DNA of 64,000 nt from Euphorbia lathyris (Eukaryota; Streptophyta; Magnoliopsida; Malpighiales; Euphorbiaceae), in the NCBI RefSeq assembly GCF_963576675.1, contig NC_088913.1, forward strand, positions 25,871,001 through 25,935,000, given 5' to 3'. Both the position numbers and the translations under genes were made by a program. The number at the start of each line of letters is the position of its first letter. Position 1 is the first letter of the stretch. The notes below the pieces were generated by a model. It had not been told where the DNA came from. It did no database searches and saw only the letters and a list, made by a program, of their open reading frames with translations. Of this stretch, positions 1 to 11,418 are shown piece by piece.

Positions 1-576
1 AAGCAGATCGTCATGTTTCAGGCTCTTTCTCATCGCAGATCTTCGCGAAATCACCGACTACGCGTAGTGATTTCATGAAAAACGCAGACAATAGATACTT
101 ACATTTTTCGCCACTTTCACCCTTAAAAGCGACAATAACACTATGATAAACTTGGAAAAACGATAGAAATAACGTAGAATAACCATTTCTTTGATGGTAA
201 CAAGAAGAAAGAAACCAAGTAACGAGCATGAACATGAAGATGAAGAACCATGGTTTCGTTTTATAGCATTAGGAAGATGAAGAATCAAGAGATAAAGAGA
301 GGAAGAAGAGAAATACATTATAATTTGGAGAAATGATGCAGATTTCGTGCAATTTAAAGGAAGATAGAAAGATCAAAAGTCTGGGAATCATTCATGGAGG
401 AGCTAATCATTTCGCGTAACCAATGAGAAGGGGGGAAAGACCGTTCGCGTAAGGAGGAAGTGAAATGGTTAGGGATATTATAAAAAATGTCATATAAAAA
501 CAGTCTAGATATATAGTAGGTTGAGTAAATGAGTTAAATATATAAATTATCATCTCATTTGATCCGGTTTTATAAT
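1..576 (-). mobile_element. Partial DNA transposon with 88-bp TIR (copy 1, cut by window edge)
   Basis: Positions 489-576 are the inverted complement of the left 88-bp terminal repeat of the complete copy at 56384-59285, so this is one end of a second copy read on the minus strand. Inside it, the minus strand from about 318 to 73 encodes a hydrophobic, Ser/Leu-rich peptide (FSSSSLYLLILHLPN) that recurs in copies at about 47.2 kb and 56.6 kb. The rest of the element lies outside the window. The TIR length suggests a Mutator-like element. No transposase is visible, so the superfamily is an inference. Confidence 0.6.
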
Positions 577-1035
577 TTTCCTAAAAACAAAGAGACGAAG
601 AATAGGAATAAACTAAAATTTGTCCAAAAGTCATAATCATGAAATGAAGGATCCATGTGTGAAAGCACGAGTAGCGGTGTGACTTCTAAGTTCTATTTAA
701 TTCTCAGAAAACTGAAATGAGAAAGCTGACTTATATGTTTATAGAAAAAATAAATAAATAAATAAATAAATAAATAAATAGATGGATAATCACGTGATGA
801 TTATGATGGATTCATAATTTGGAATCTCTCTTTATAGATTCTGCATCTTCAATTAACCCCACCTCTAATATATTCTACAATTTTAAGAATCTCCAACTAT
901 TCATATCAATTTATCAATAGTACATAAAGTAAATAATAAAAGATAAATTAAATCCACACACCAACAGAGTAAAGTAAATAATAAAAGTTAAATTAAATCC
1001 CTTTATCAAAAATAAATAAAAATAAATTAAATCCA
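577..1035. repeat. AT-rich spacer with (AAAT)n microsatellite and short tandem duplication
   Basis: No gene is visible. A (TAAA)n microsatellite lies at about 748-780. Around 925-1035 a unit of about 45 bp beginning AGTAAATAATAAAAG occurs twice in tandem. Nothing else is recognisable. Confidence 0.5.
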
Positions 1036-1043
1036 CTCACCAA

Positions 1044-1184
1044 CAGAGACGGATCTAGAAGGGGTGGGTTTGAACATCCACCGGTTACCAGGAAAAACTT
1101 AATTTTTTTTTAAGTAAAAACATAAAAAAAATCAATTTAGCATCTATAAATCACAAAAGAAAGTGAATAATCGATCCGTCACTG
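1044..1184. mobile_element. 141-bp hAT-type MITE
   Basis: The ends are imperfect inverted repeats (CAGAGACGGATC at the left, GATCCGTCACTG at the right). The flanking octamers CTCACCAA (1036-1043) and ATCACCAA (1185-1192) match at 7 of 8 positions, as expected for an aged hAT target-site duplication. The interior is non-coding and A-rich. Confidence 0.65.
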
Positions 1185-1284
1185 ATCACCAAATCGAAGA
1201 AAATATTAAGAAAACAAAAACAAAAAAATAAAAAAAAAACAGTTCATTTCTTGAACGTTTAGTAAATAGATCTATGTGGTTGCA

Positions 1285-1560
1285 ACAAAAGAAATGACTT
1301 TGATTCGAATGTTTGAAAGGGTCTAAGTGATGAAGATCGGATTGCAGTTATCTTCTGTGGATTTTGATTTCCAAGAACTATATGTTTCATTGTTTTCTGT
1401 GCTTTTTATACCTTTTATGGTTTTTCATGCTCTTTGTAGTCATTTTGTTTCCTTTATGAATTTTGTAAAGTTTTATTCTTTCTGATTTTCTTATTATATT
1501 TGTATGTTTTTCATCTAATGAAAATATAAGCATTTACATAGAAAAAATAATGACACCCAA
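1285..1560 (+). repeat. Dispersed repeat fragment, possible LINE 3' region
   Basis: About 250 bp here, containing GAAGATCGGATTGCAGTT and ending near TTTTTCATCTAATGAAAATA, is the reverse complement of about 48405-48640. The shared T-rich tail and A-rich end resemble the 3' untranslated end of plant L1 LINEs. No coding part remains, so the class is an inference from the tail alone. Confidence 0.4.
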
Positions 1561-1599
1561 AAAGCCCAACAAGTCAGGGGCCATAAACCATTATCCACA

Positions 1600-2097
1600 T
1601 AATATTAAGTTGAAGTTAATTTTAGTATATGATTATTGTCTGTGTTTATTCCTTTTTCCTAAAAATGTAGTTTGAATCAAATTTAATTAAAATCACTATG
1701 TGTTTCTAGGAACTTTATTTATATAATGTTGCTCTTTTTCCATAAACCGAAAGAATGTAGTTTGAATCAAATTAAATAAAAAATCCGTACTCACTACATA
1801 AAATCTTTTGACAATAATCAAATTTAATTATAATAATTAAAAAATTGGTTCAATTGCAAAAGGACTTTCTATTGGTTATGTGTTCCCAGGAACTGTATAA
1901 TGTTACTCTTTTGCCATTTACTTTTTGAACACTCAAAATCAATATTTTAGTGCACATAAATTAAAAAAAATGATTACATTGATTTTAATAATTATATATA
2001 TATTCATTAAAGTTTTATCATATGAATTTCTAAACATGTATACAATGATGATGAAACCAAATAAAAAAACCGTGCAAAAGCACGAGTCTAAAACTAG
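1600..2097 (+). mobile_element. Probable Helitron 3' end
   Basis: Positions 2071-2084 form the perfect hairpin CGTGC-AAAA-GCACG. Ten bases later comes CTAG (2094-2097), followed by T. A GC-rich hairpin just before a terminal CTAR and an A/T insertion site is the diagnostic plant Helitron 3' end. Upstream, two diverged direct repeats (around 1695-1740 and 1875-1915, sharing GGAACT...TATAATGTT.CTCTTTT) lie inside the putative element. I could not place the 5' TC end, so the start given is approximate. Confidence 0.5.
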
Positions 2098-2444
2098 TTA
2101 AAGAATATATAAGAAATAATATTTGATGTGCTTTGTTAGTTAAGAGAAAATAGTTATAAAGCATTACATGGTTCTTGATCTATTCAAAATTTGTACATTT
2201 GACCCATGATCTATTATATGATCATACATTTGACTCTTGTTCTATTCCAATTAATGAGTTTTCACCCAAATTGAATGGAAAGTTAACTATGTTCAATTCC
2301 ATTTCTCACGTGGCAGTTACCATTTATCCAGTCACGACACAAGGTAAATACTAAAAAAAATCGACATTTGGATTATATGAAGTAATAAAACAGTTTTAAT
2401 ACATCATTTGTCCTCTGAACTTGTTTAAAAAGGTTGATTCATCC
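2098..2444. other. Non-coding repeat-like spacer, insertion site of the gypsy element
   Basis: No gene is visible. The phrasing (CATTTGTCCTCTGAACTTG..., resumed after the gypsy element as ...AACTTTTAAAGTG at 22588) looks like an older dispersed repeat split by the gypsy insertion. Confidence 0.4.
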
Positions 2445-2449
2445 TTTGA

Positions 2450-3189
2450 TGATGTAAATTAAAGTCGATGATGACGGTTTTAATCTTAAACTGACAAAGA
2501 ACACAATCTTCTCAAGTCTAGCTTGAAGGTTGGATTAACTCAAATGAATTGTTCCTTGCTCCAATGGAGGCTTGTATATTCAAATTCTTCAAAAGTTGTT
2601 TTCTATTACAAAAAGAAAGGAATTTATACCTCCTCTCATTTAAAGGGAAAAGATTACGGACCCCTCACTAGGGTTTCCAACATAACTTAACTAATAGGGG
2701 CAAAATAGGGAATAAAGTATTAAGGATAATTTGGTCCTCAAAGAAAGGAGGGAAAAATAGTCAAAGGATAGATGGTCCCTCCTTATCCATAGCATGAAGA
2801 ACTTGGGGAGGAAGTATCCTCCGGATTGGGCACGCTCCGCGTATCTTCTTCACGCTTTGCGTGAGTGTGGCTCTCGCTGGTGGCTTTCACGCTCTGCGCC
2901 CCTGGGGGTACGCTCCGCGTATATGACCTCTTGGACCTGGTTCTCTCCGGAGGCTCGATCCACGCTCCGCGCATTGGGAGGCACGCTCCGCGTAGATGAC
3001 CTTCTGGACTTTTCTCCGAGTTTGGACCTCTTCACGCTCCGTGTGTTGGCAGGCACGCTCCGCGTGTTTTGTTAGTTGCTGCTGTTTTCTTCCTCCTCGG
3101 ATGGCTCTCCATGGCCTTTGCTAACTTTGATACCAAGCTCCTCCCCCCTTGGCTCCGAGGTCGATGTTAAGGGAGGGATGCCCTCATCA
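2450..3189 (-). repeat. 3' LTR of the gypsy element
   Basis: This is 740 bp, TG...CA bounded, and homologous to 21810-22583 with tens of substitutions and several indels, the largest removing about 10-25 bp. It contains eight variants of the motif ACGCTCCGCG between about 2829 and 3066. It is the 3' LTR because the element reads on the minus strand. Confidence 0.85.
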
Positions 3190-4473
3190 TTCTCCCCTTC
3201 TTTGAAAGAGTTGGACTCCATCTCGGGTGTCTTGGTCGACAACGTCCCCTCCGATTTCCACAAGCTCAAATCATGCACATTAAAAGAAGGTGACATCTTT
3301 CCAAGCCAATTAGGAAGGGTTATTTGGTAAGCATTGACACTAATTTTCTTAGCCACTCTATAAGGGTCATACTTCCTCGGCCTCAACTTGCTACTCATTG
3401 CATGCACGAGCCGGTCCTTTCCCAAGTACACCATCACCTCATCCCCAACCTCAAACTGAACATCTCTCCGGTGCTCATCAACCTTGGTTTTGATTTTGTT
3501 ATTTTTCTCTTGAATACTATGTCAAACCTCTTGATGCATCCGATGATAATCACTTACTAAGTTTCGGGCCGCTATACTTCTCTTCTCTCCCTTTGGGACC
3601 TCTTCCAAGTCAAGCAAATGGTTAGGTGCCTTGGTGTACACGACTTCGAAGGGGGTCTTCCCAGTAGTAGAACTCACAGTGGAGTTGTAAGCAAACTCGG
3701 CTTGGGCAATCACATAATCCCACATCTTCGGCTTGTCCCGACACTTGCTCCTCAATAGATTTCCCAAAGTCCAGTTAACCGCTTCGGTTTGCCCATCCGT
3801 TTGTGGGTGAGCCGTGGTACTAAACTTCAAAGTGGTGCCAAGGATAGCCCAAAGAGTCCGCCAAAAATGGCTAACGAACTTCATGTCTCTATCCGACACT
3901 ATGCTCTTCGGGACCCCATGTAACCTCACCACTTCACAAAAGAAGAGCTTAGCAATAGCTGTGGCGTCATTGGTCTTTCGACACGGGATGAAATGGGCCA
4001 TTTTTAGAAAATCTGTCCACCACCACGAAAATAGAATCCATACCACGTTGAGTCCTTGGCAATCCCAACATGAAGTCCATCGAAAGGTCTTCCCAAATGG
4101 TTTCCGGAATCGGGAGGTGCATATGTAAGCCGACATTAGTGGCGTGTCCCTTAGACGTTTGACAATTCTCACATCTCTCCACAATATAAGCTACATCCCT
4201 CCTCAACTTGGGCCAATAATAGCAGGAGCTTACCGCCTCAAACGTCTTGTCTCTACCAAAATGGCCTCCCAAAACTCCCCCATGTAGTTCTTGGATCACT
4301 CTCTCCCGTATGGAAGTACCCGAAAGGCACAATTGGCTACCCCTCATGAGAAACCCGTCAACCAACTGATACTCGCCTCCTTCGGTGCCACTTCTACACT
4401 TCTCCCACAAACTTCCAAAGTCCGGATCATCATAGTACTCCCTTTTGATATGCTCAAAATCCACTAACTCCAA
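3072..4473 (-). pseudogene. gypsy integrase (decayed)
   Basis: Three minus-strand pieces (4473-3967, 4184-3522, 3437-3072) together cover an integrase. First comes an H-H-C-C zinc-binding domain (HGGVLGGHFGRDKTFEA... then CENC). A DDE core follows, with the Asp of the MDF segment, IVSDRD and [10 protein letters not shown]. Last is a C-terminal domain containing KLRPRKYDPY and FNVHDLSLW. A frameshift near 4000-4010 separates the first two pieces. An in-frame stop near 3522 separates the second from the third. The N-terminal side is cut from the RNase H by the solo LTR at 4482-6790. It is not functional. Confidence 0.85.
3190..3204 (-). other. Polypurine tract of the gypsy element
   Basis: Immediately inside the 3' LTR the minus strand reads AAAGAAGGGGAGAA, a purine run placed where plus-strand DNA synthesis of a Ty3/gypsy element would be primed. 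Confidence 0.7.
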
Positions 4474-4481
4474 GGCTAATG

Positions 4482-6790
4482 TGTAACATCCCTAAAACCC
4501 TAACATATGAGTCTTCCCACATTCATATATGTTTTCATAATTGAATACATACATTTTAGATTCATCTCATTGTTAGTAGAAGTTTTGTATGCATAATGCG
4601 ATTACCGTGCGATTAGTAGGCGATTAATATGTCGTTAAGATGTAACGATTGGTTAATTGAGTTAGGACTTAAATGAATGAATGAATGAATTCATATGTCC
4701 TAAATTGATTAACTTACACTTTAGGAGGGCTGAATTTGAGGTTTGTGAGCAAGCACGAGGTGTCACCCCAATATTAAGACAAAATACACCTCTTTGATTT
4801 AAAAAGATGTATATGTCTCAATTCTTATCCTTTGCTTCCCAAATTTCGACCAAAGCTTCAGCAAAACTTCCTTGTTCATAACCTAAATCTCTCCAAAGAA
4901 AACTCTTCCATTTTCTTCCATTTTCAAACCAAACAAGTCAAGTTAGGAAGCATACTAGGTGATAGACACAAGTTGAAGGTTAGTATGTTGTTTTAGCTTG
5001 TTTTCTATGAGTTTTAGATTCTGAAATATCTAGGTATGATCATAAGATTTGTTTTGGATGAGTTGTGATTGAGTTTTTTGAGTTTTGGTGTTGTTTAAAG
5101 TGGTTATAGGCTGTCCAAATGAAAGATATGTATCAAGTGCCCTAAACAGAAATATAGGGTACTACTTTCAGTCATCTTGGAGCATGTTTTTCATATTGAT
5201 ATTTTTCGAATTGGAAGATACATAAAGAATAAACTATGTTCCTATATATCATATGAAACCCTCTGTAAAATATGGGACTTTAATTCCATATATAGATGAA
5301 GAAAACCTATATGGAACATGACTGCCTCGAAATTGAATGTCATGTGAGGCAGCCATGTTGATGTAGCTTTTTGAGGACCTTAGGGTCAGAATTTGGGAAA
5401 GTTTATTTATACAAAAGTGTTCCTAACTACTGGAAGTATATGTCTGTAAAAGTATTTGGCAATCCATTGTGTTTCGTGTGAGCTAGGTTGAGTGAATTAT
5501 GATAGATGCAAATCTGGGTAGTCTGTTTCTTGGTTGGAAACAGGATAGAATCATTTTGTATGCCATATATTGTGTAGAAGTGATATTAATGTGAATTTTG
5601 GATATGTTATAGCCATATATGTCTAGTTTTAGTAGGTTCAAGAAACAGGGCATTTGGATTCATATAGAGAAAGTTATGGCAGAATGTGTGCAAGTAGGTC
5701 ATGTGATGATCTAAGACAAAAGGATTGGATTGCATGAACTTTGTGGAGTTAGTGTCTTGTAAATCATATAGCATTCATTAGTTTATATTTTCATTAAGTT
5801 TATATTAAGGCTAATTGTATAAATGTTATATGACATTAGGAGGGTAAGGTGCAATTGAACGCACACCCGATCGTGTTGAATAGATCGAACCAAGTGCGAC
5901 GGTAAGCATATTGCTTATATATGTGTATGAATGTATTGTGGCTTGTGACTTGTTGAGTGTGAGATGTGGTTGAATCTGATGTGAATGATGTGAATAATGT
6001 TTGAGTGTTTGTGATATGTCATGATTGATAAGAAAGTGATATGATTGAGTATGTTGCAGTGTTATGAGTAAATACGGCATGTTGAGCCTTGTGCACATAC
6101 TGGAACTGGATAATGGTTGGATTATAAATGAATATGAGCTTGCTTAGATGGATATGTGAAATGGTCCAAGTTGAGAGTGATATCCGAATATTGTGAGCCG
6201 GAAGCACATGTGTTGAGATATATGAGTACGTGAGTTGAGTTTAACTCCTCCGTAGCACAGATGATTGTATTCTGAATTTAGTGAGCCGGGATACAGATTG
6301 GGCCCAAGGACCATTTTATATATATTGTCTAAGTATAGCAATGCCTTTCTAAAATAAGTATTACTATACTAAATGAAACAAGTGAATATCTTTCTATTGA
6401 AAATTCTAACTTGGTACTGATGATATATTTTGATATGTGCTCTTTACATTACTTTTGTATATACATATATGCGTAATATGTTTATTGAGTAGGCAGCTCA
6501 CCCCTTGCCAACAGATTTTACAGGTTAGGTGGAGTTCTTCTTGCTTAAGGTTGCACCGGCAGTGTCAGTCCATTCTCATCTAGTCATTTTGGAGTCTTGT
6601 GATGTACTTTTGTTTTGTAAATCCTCTATGTAGGATAATGACTTAAACGTGTATTGTAAATTGTAAATGCTTTCTCTTATGTATAATATGTAAAGTGTAT
6701 ATGAGATTGAAGTTTATATGATTGAGAATTGAAAGCATGTCTATAACTGATTTGTGTGAGATATCATGTGATCCAAGTGAGGGGGTTACA
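4482..6790 (+). repeat. Solo LTR (2.3 kb) of a different LTR retrotransposon
   Basis: The segment begins TGTAACATCC and ends GGGGGTTACA, the TG...CA ends of an LTR. It is flanked by the 5-bp duplication TAATG (4477-4481 and 6791-6795). It contains no retroviral genes and exactly interrupts the gypsy pol between RNase H and integrase. It is therefore the product of LTR-LTR recombination of a once complete element. A TGTAAC start is common in Ty3/gypsy LTRs. The orientation is a guess from the GTTAGGTGG-type segment near the right end. Confidence 0.85.
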
Positions 6791-8306
6791 TAATGTCTTG
6801 AGGAGTGCTACCCTTCGACTCAATGCATCTGCCACCTTATTTTGTTGACCCGCTTTGTGGAGAAGCTTATAGGGGAACTTGTCCACAAAGGCGGACCATC
6901 TAGCGTGCATAGCGCTCCGAAGCTGTTTTTGACTTCCCAAATACTTGAGGGCTTGATGGTCGGTGTACAACATGAATTCTTTGCCAATGAGATAGTGCTC
7001 CCACGTCTTGAGAGCCCGCACTACTGCATAAAACTCTTTGTCATAGGTGGCCCACTTTTGTCGTGATTCACATAACTTCTCACTGAAATATGCGATGGGT
7101 CACCTCTCTTGCATCAATACCCCTCCAACTCCTATCAAATTCGAAAAGCTTGTCAAAATCCAGAAATGCTAAGACCAGGGCCGTGCTTAACTTCTCTTTA
7201 ATCAATGGAAAACTGCTCTCTTGCTCATCTTCCCACTTAAAACCTCTACCTTTCTTCAGACACTCGGTCATAGGAGCAACAATGGCGCTGAAATTCCGGA
7301 TGAATCGCCTATAGAAAGTGGCTAATCCATGGAAGCTTCTTATGTCCCCAACGGTCTTCGGAGTCAGCCACTCCCGAATAGCTCTAACTTTTTCTTCATC
7401 AACCCGGATTCCGTTCCCACTCACAACATACCCAAGGAACACTAAACTCTCCATCACAAAATCACACTTCTTCGTGTTAGCAAAGAGTTGGTTTTCTCGG
7501 AGCAATACCAATACAGCCCTCAAATGCCCTACATGCTCCTCCAATGTCTTGCTATGTATGAGGATGTCATCAAAATAGACCACTAAAAACTTCCCAATCA
7601 CCGGCCGAAGGACTTGGTTCATCAACCTCATAAAAGTGCTCGGTGCATTGGTCATCCCGAATGGCATCACTAGCCACTCATACAATCCATCACGCATTTT
7701 AAACTCCGTCTTCCACTCATCTCCCGCCTTAATTCAGATTTGGTGGTATCCACTCCTCAAATCAATCTTCGAAAAGACCTTGGACCCACCCAATTGATCA
7801 AGCATATCATCAAGTTGGGGAATTAGGAACTTGTACCGTATGGTGATCTTGTTGATGGCCCGACTATCCACACACATCCTCCACAACCCATCTTTCTTAG
7901 GTGTCAACAATGCCGGAACTGCACACGAGCTCATACTCTCTCTCACATAACCCATCTTGACTAGCTCCTCCACCTTCTCCTTCATAATCTAACTCTCCTT
8001 GGGACTCATCCGGTAATGAGGGAGACTAGGCAAACTAGCTCCCAACACAAGGTCAATATGGTGTTGAATGTCCCTTAGAGGCGGTAACCCGTATGGTAGT
8101 TCTTTCGGAAACACATCTTGAAATTCATTAAGCAATCTCCCCACATCTTCCAGAACCTCTCTTTCTTCACTTCTCACTCCCTCCGATGGCATACTAGATT
8201 TCACCATCACTACATAGACCATTTGACTCTCCTCACACTCGTTGATGAACGCCTTGTGAGTTGGGCAAACGATCAAGGTAGATTTTGTTGAAACACCTTT
8301 CCACAT
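6764..8306 (-). pseudogene. gypsy reverse transcriptase-RNase H (decayed)
   Basis: Read on the minus strand. Before about 7985 comes the protease-RT linker ([19 protein letters not shown]). The RT follows, with [32 protein letters not shown] (motif A Asp), [12 protein letters not shown] and the YFDDILIHS catalytic motif. RNase H ends at [11 protein letters not shown] just before the solo LTR. Stops after YHQI (about 7733) and after the MSPKES segment (about 7986), plus decay at 7080-7021, break the frame. The stop after YHQI fits a CGA-to-TGA change. The right end of this block is the copia insertion point (8285). Confidence 0.85.
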
Positions 8307-9620
8307 AATTTTGATTTGAAAAAATTGTTTAAGTATAATTTAAAATACATATTCTAAACACACTAAGTTTAAATGCTTTGATTTATTCTACTAATGTGTT
8401 TGTTCAATGTTGAGTTAAAACTGTTATAAGACATAAGGATTAAAAGGCCCAAGCCCAATACGAAAGCCAAGTCCCAAGTCAAACAACTCAGTACAACTCG
8501 GCCCGCGTATGTCAAGACGTTGCCGTTTTGAACAAAACGCAACTCAGCAAACGGAAGGATCTAGAAGACCTTCGGGAACAACTTCAAGATGAAGCTGATG
8601 AGTAGTCTCGACAAAGCGTACAAGACAACAGCTGGCAAAGCAAAACTTCCAGACAAAGTATTTCCCTTTTGGGCAAAGTTCAGATGACACAGTATGCTGT
8701 CCAGTTGACTTTACCATAAAAGGAGAGACCGTCTGCTGAGCTGACCGAGGACAGAAGATACACAATTCTGATTGGCCGAGAGCTCTGAGCAAGTCAGGAT
8801 GACAATGACATGTAGCCGTTTCCCTCCAACGGTTATTTCGAAATTCAAAATGACCGATGCCCAGACGTCTCTATAAATAGTGCCATCAGAAGCTTCACTC
8901 AACACAGAACTTGATCAAGCCATTACGCTGACCAAATTTCTACAAGTTCTGCAAGCAAAGAAGCAAAGCAAAATCTTACACTACAATTCTTATATCTGTG
9001 TAAAAGTCTAGAGTGATTGTTTCAATCGTCTAAAGTGTCTTAGCAAATCTTTGTATAGGACAAAACACTTATCATTTCTAGAGATAGAAAGGAGAGGCTG
9101 AGTACTCGGTTTTAGTACTCAGCGAGCAATTAGGATTGAATAGAGGTATAGAGGAAGGTACTCTTGTCATACTCAGTTGCTGATATTGTAAAAGGTTTGA
9201 GGCTCTACCTTTAAAGAGCTCAGTAGAGGATTCGAAATCTCGGAACGTGTTTCGGGGACAGGACGTAGGCTTAGAAGAAGCCGAACTTGGATAAATCTGC
9301 TGAGTAAAGTATTTCTTACCTTTAACTCCTTATTTATATTGCTTGCTTAAAATAACCAAAAACTGACCAAGTAAAGAGGTCAAGTTGAGTTGTGCTCGTT
9401 GAACGTCTGAGCTCAGGAATAGACTCTAAGTGCTATCTCCTGACTCAAGCTAAGAAACTGACCTAGTCACCAGTTGACTAAGCCAGTATCTTGCTGTTTA
9501 CTCAGCGCTTCTGTTAAAACCTTTTTCCTTAGGAAAAGAAGTCTGCCCTAATTGCGAAAAAGTTTAAATAGTTCCTAACCCCCCTTGGAACTATACTTGC
9601 AATCTTACAAGGGACCAACA
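8286..9620 (+). repeat. 5' LTR of the copia element
   Basis: This is 1335 bp, starting TGTTGAAACACC and ending GGGACCAACA. It contains the TATA-like motif TATAAATA at 8872-8879. It differs from the 3' LTR mainly by transitions and a few 1-4 bp indels, including the length of a C run near the end. Confidence 0.92.
8872..8879 (+). promoter_or_regulatory. Putative TATA box in the copia 5' LTR
   Basis: TATAAATA lies about 590 bp into the LTR and is conserved in the 3' LTR at 18998-19005. A position in the middle of the LTR fits the end of U3, so transcription would start near 8905. Confidence 0.5.
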
Positions 9621-9622
9621 AG

Positions 9623-9634
9623 TGGTATCAGAGC
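9623..9634 (+). other. Primer binding site of the copia element
   Basis: TGGTATCAGAGC begins two bases after the 5' LTR. It is complementary to the 3' end of plant initiator tRNA-Met, the usual primer of Ty1/copia elements. Confidence 0.9.
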
Positions 9635-9682
9635 TTAAAAGCTCACTTAAAAAGGTCTAACAACCTTGAGCTGATCCCTACC

Positions 9683-11413
9683 ATGGGCGAAAACAGCACT
9701 CGGTTTCTCCCTGGAAACCAAACAACTCAAATACTGCCTGAGGGGCTGTCCATTACTAGGCCTCCCCTATTCTTCGGGTCAAACTATACCTTCTGGAAGA
9801 ATAGGATGAAAAACTTCATTCAGGCTACAAACATGAGTGTCTGGCTATCTATAGTCCAAGGCCCATTTGTACCTGTCGAGGTTATGGCTGGCCAAACAGT
9901 TGTAAAAGCTGAGGCCAAATAGACAGAGGATGATCTTAAGAAGCTTCAAAATCACGCTTCGGCTATCAATATGCTTCACTGTGCGCTCGATGCTGCAGAA
10001 TATAATAAAATCTCAGGTTGTGAGTCGGCACAAGAGATCTGGAGAAAGCTGGAAGTCACCTACGAGGGAACAAATAAAGTACAGGAGTCCAAGGTGAATC
10101 AGCAGATGAGACTGTACGAGCTGTTCGAGATGAACAATGATGAGGGCATTTCAGACATGAATGCAAGGTTTACCAACATCATTAATGAGCTCAAGAGACT
10201 TGGAAAAATCTTCACTGAGGAAGAACAAGTCAAAAAGATACTCAGGAGTCTTCCTAAAGATTGGCAAGCAAAGAAGACAGCAGTTGAGGAAGCTCAGGAT
10301 TTAACCACCTACAAATATGACGAACTCATCGGTTCATTGCTGACCCATGAGATATCCATGAAAAACTTTGAGGTGAAGGAAAAATCTGAAGACAAGAAGC
10401 AGAAATCCCTTGTCATGAAAGCTGACTCCACTGACGGGAGTTCAACTGACGATGAGGAGATGGCTATGTTCACAAGAAAGATGAAAAGGCTATTCAGGAA
10501 GAGTGACAAATACTCTAAAAAGCCTTACAGAAAGTTTGATAAGTATAAGGCTGACTCGAGTGACAGCAAATACAAAAAGGACATCTCAAAGCCCATTACA
10601 TGCTTTGAGTGCCATCAAACTGGCCATATTAAGTCAAATTGCCCCACACTGAGGAAAGACAAGAAGAGTGGGAAGAAGGCAATGGTGGCTACTTGGAGCG
10701 ACAGTGATGAGTCTTCATCTACAGAAACTGAGGCCACCGAGTCAGCAAAGATATGCTTCATGGCTGACGAACTTGCTGAGCCATACGTCTCTGAGCATGC
10801 TGACCTATCAGATGACGAGGAGCAATCAAATGAGGTAATTTCTCTTCCCCAGCTCAGAAACGATATGGTTAATGCCCTGAGTGATCTCTATAAACTTTTC
10901 AAGAAGTGTAATAAGAAAGTTAGAGCACTCAGCAGGCGCTGTGACGAAGTGGAAGAGGTCAAACTGAGTGACCTCAGATACCTTCTTCAGGACAATACAA
11001 CTCTGCATGATAACATGAAGATCATACATGAGTCTGTCTCTGAAGTCCAGTCAGTTTCAAAGAAACTGAGTAAGGACGTCACAACTATCCAGAACCAACT
11101 AAAGGTTCCAAATAAAAGAAACAGTCCTCTGAGAACTCAGTACCAAGGTACTAAGCAGAGATGGAATCCCCAGCGAAAAGTCCAGTGTGACTTTTGTGAG
11201 AAGTTAGGACACACCACTAAGGTGTGCTGGCACGCTTAGCACTGGGGTGCTGACAAGTCAGTGAAACATCCTAAACAGAAGGTCAGTTGTGACTTCTGTG
11301 GAAAGAATGGCCATATTGTCCATGTATGTCGCCATAAAATAAAATATGATGCTATACCAGTTGCACCTAACAAGTCAGGACCCAAAAAGAATTGGGTACC
11401 TAAAAGTAACTAG
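9683..11413 (+). pseudogene. copia gag (nucleocapsid), two internal stops
   Basis: A single frame runs from the ATG at 9683 to TAG at 11411-11413 (577 codons), interrupted by TAG at 9920-9922 and 11237-11239. The N-terminal part has the copia gag signature (FFGSNYTFWKNRM, then QEIWRKLEVTYEGT and ILRSLPKDW). Three CX2CX4HX4C zinc knuckles follow: CFECHQTGHIKSNC, CDFCEKLGHTTKVC and, beyond the second stop, CDFCGKNGHIVHVC. The linker is acidic and Lys-rich and may form a coiled coil (11.0-11.1 kb). Both stops fit CAG-to-TAG transitions, so the reading frame was open until recently. Confidence 0.88.
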
Positions 11414-11418
11414 TTACA

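Noticed and set aside
2783..3075. ORFs of 60-90 codons within the gypsy LTRs (also 22132-22664)
   Set aside because: They overlap on both strands within the GC-rich motif array of the LTR. Open frames come from the repeat, not from a gene.
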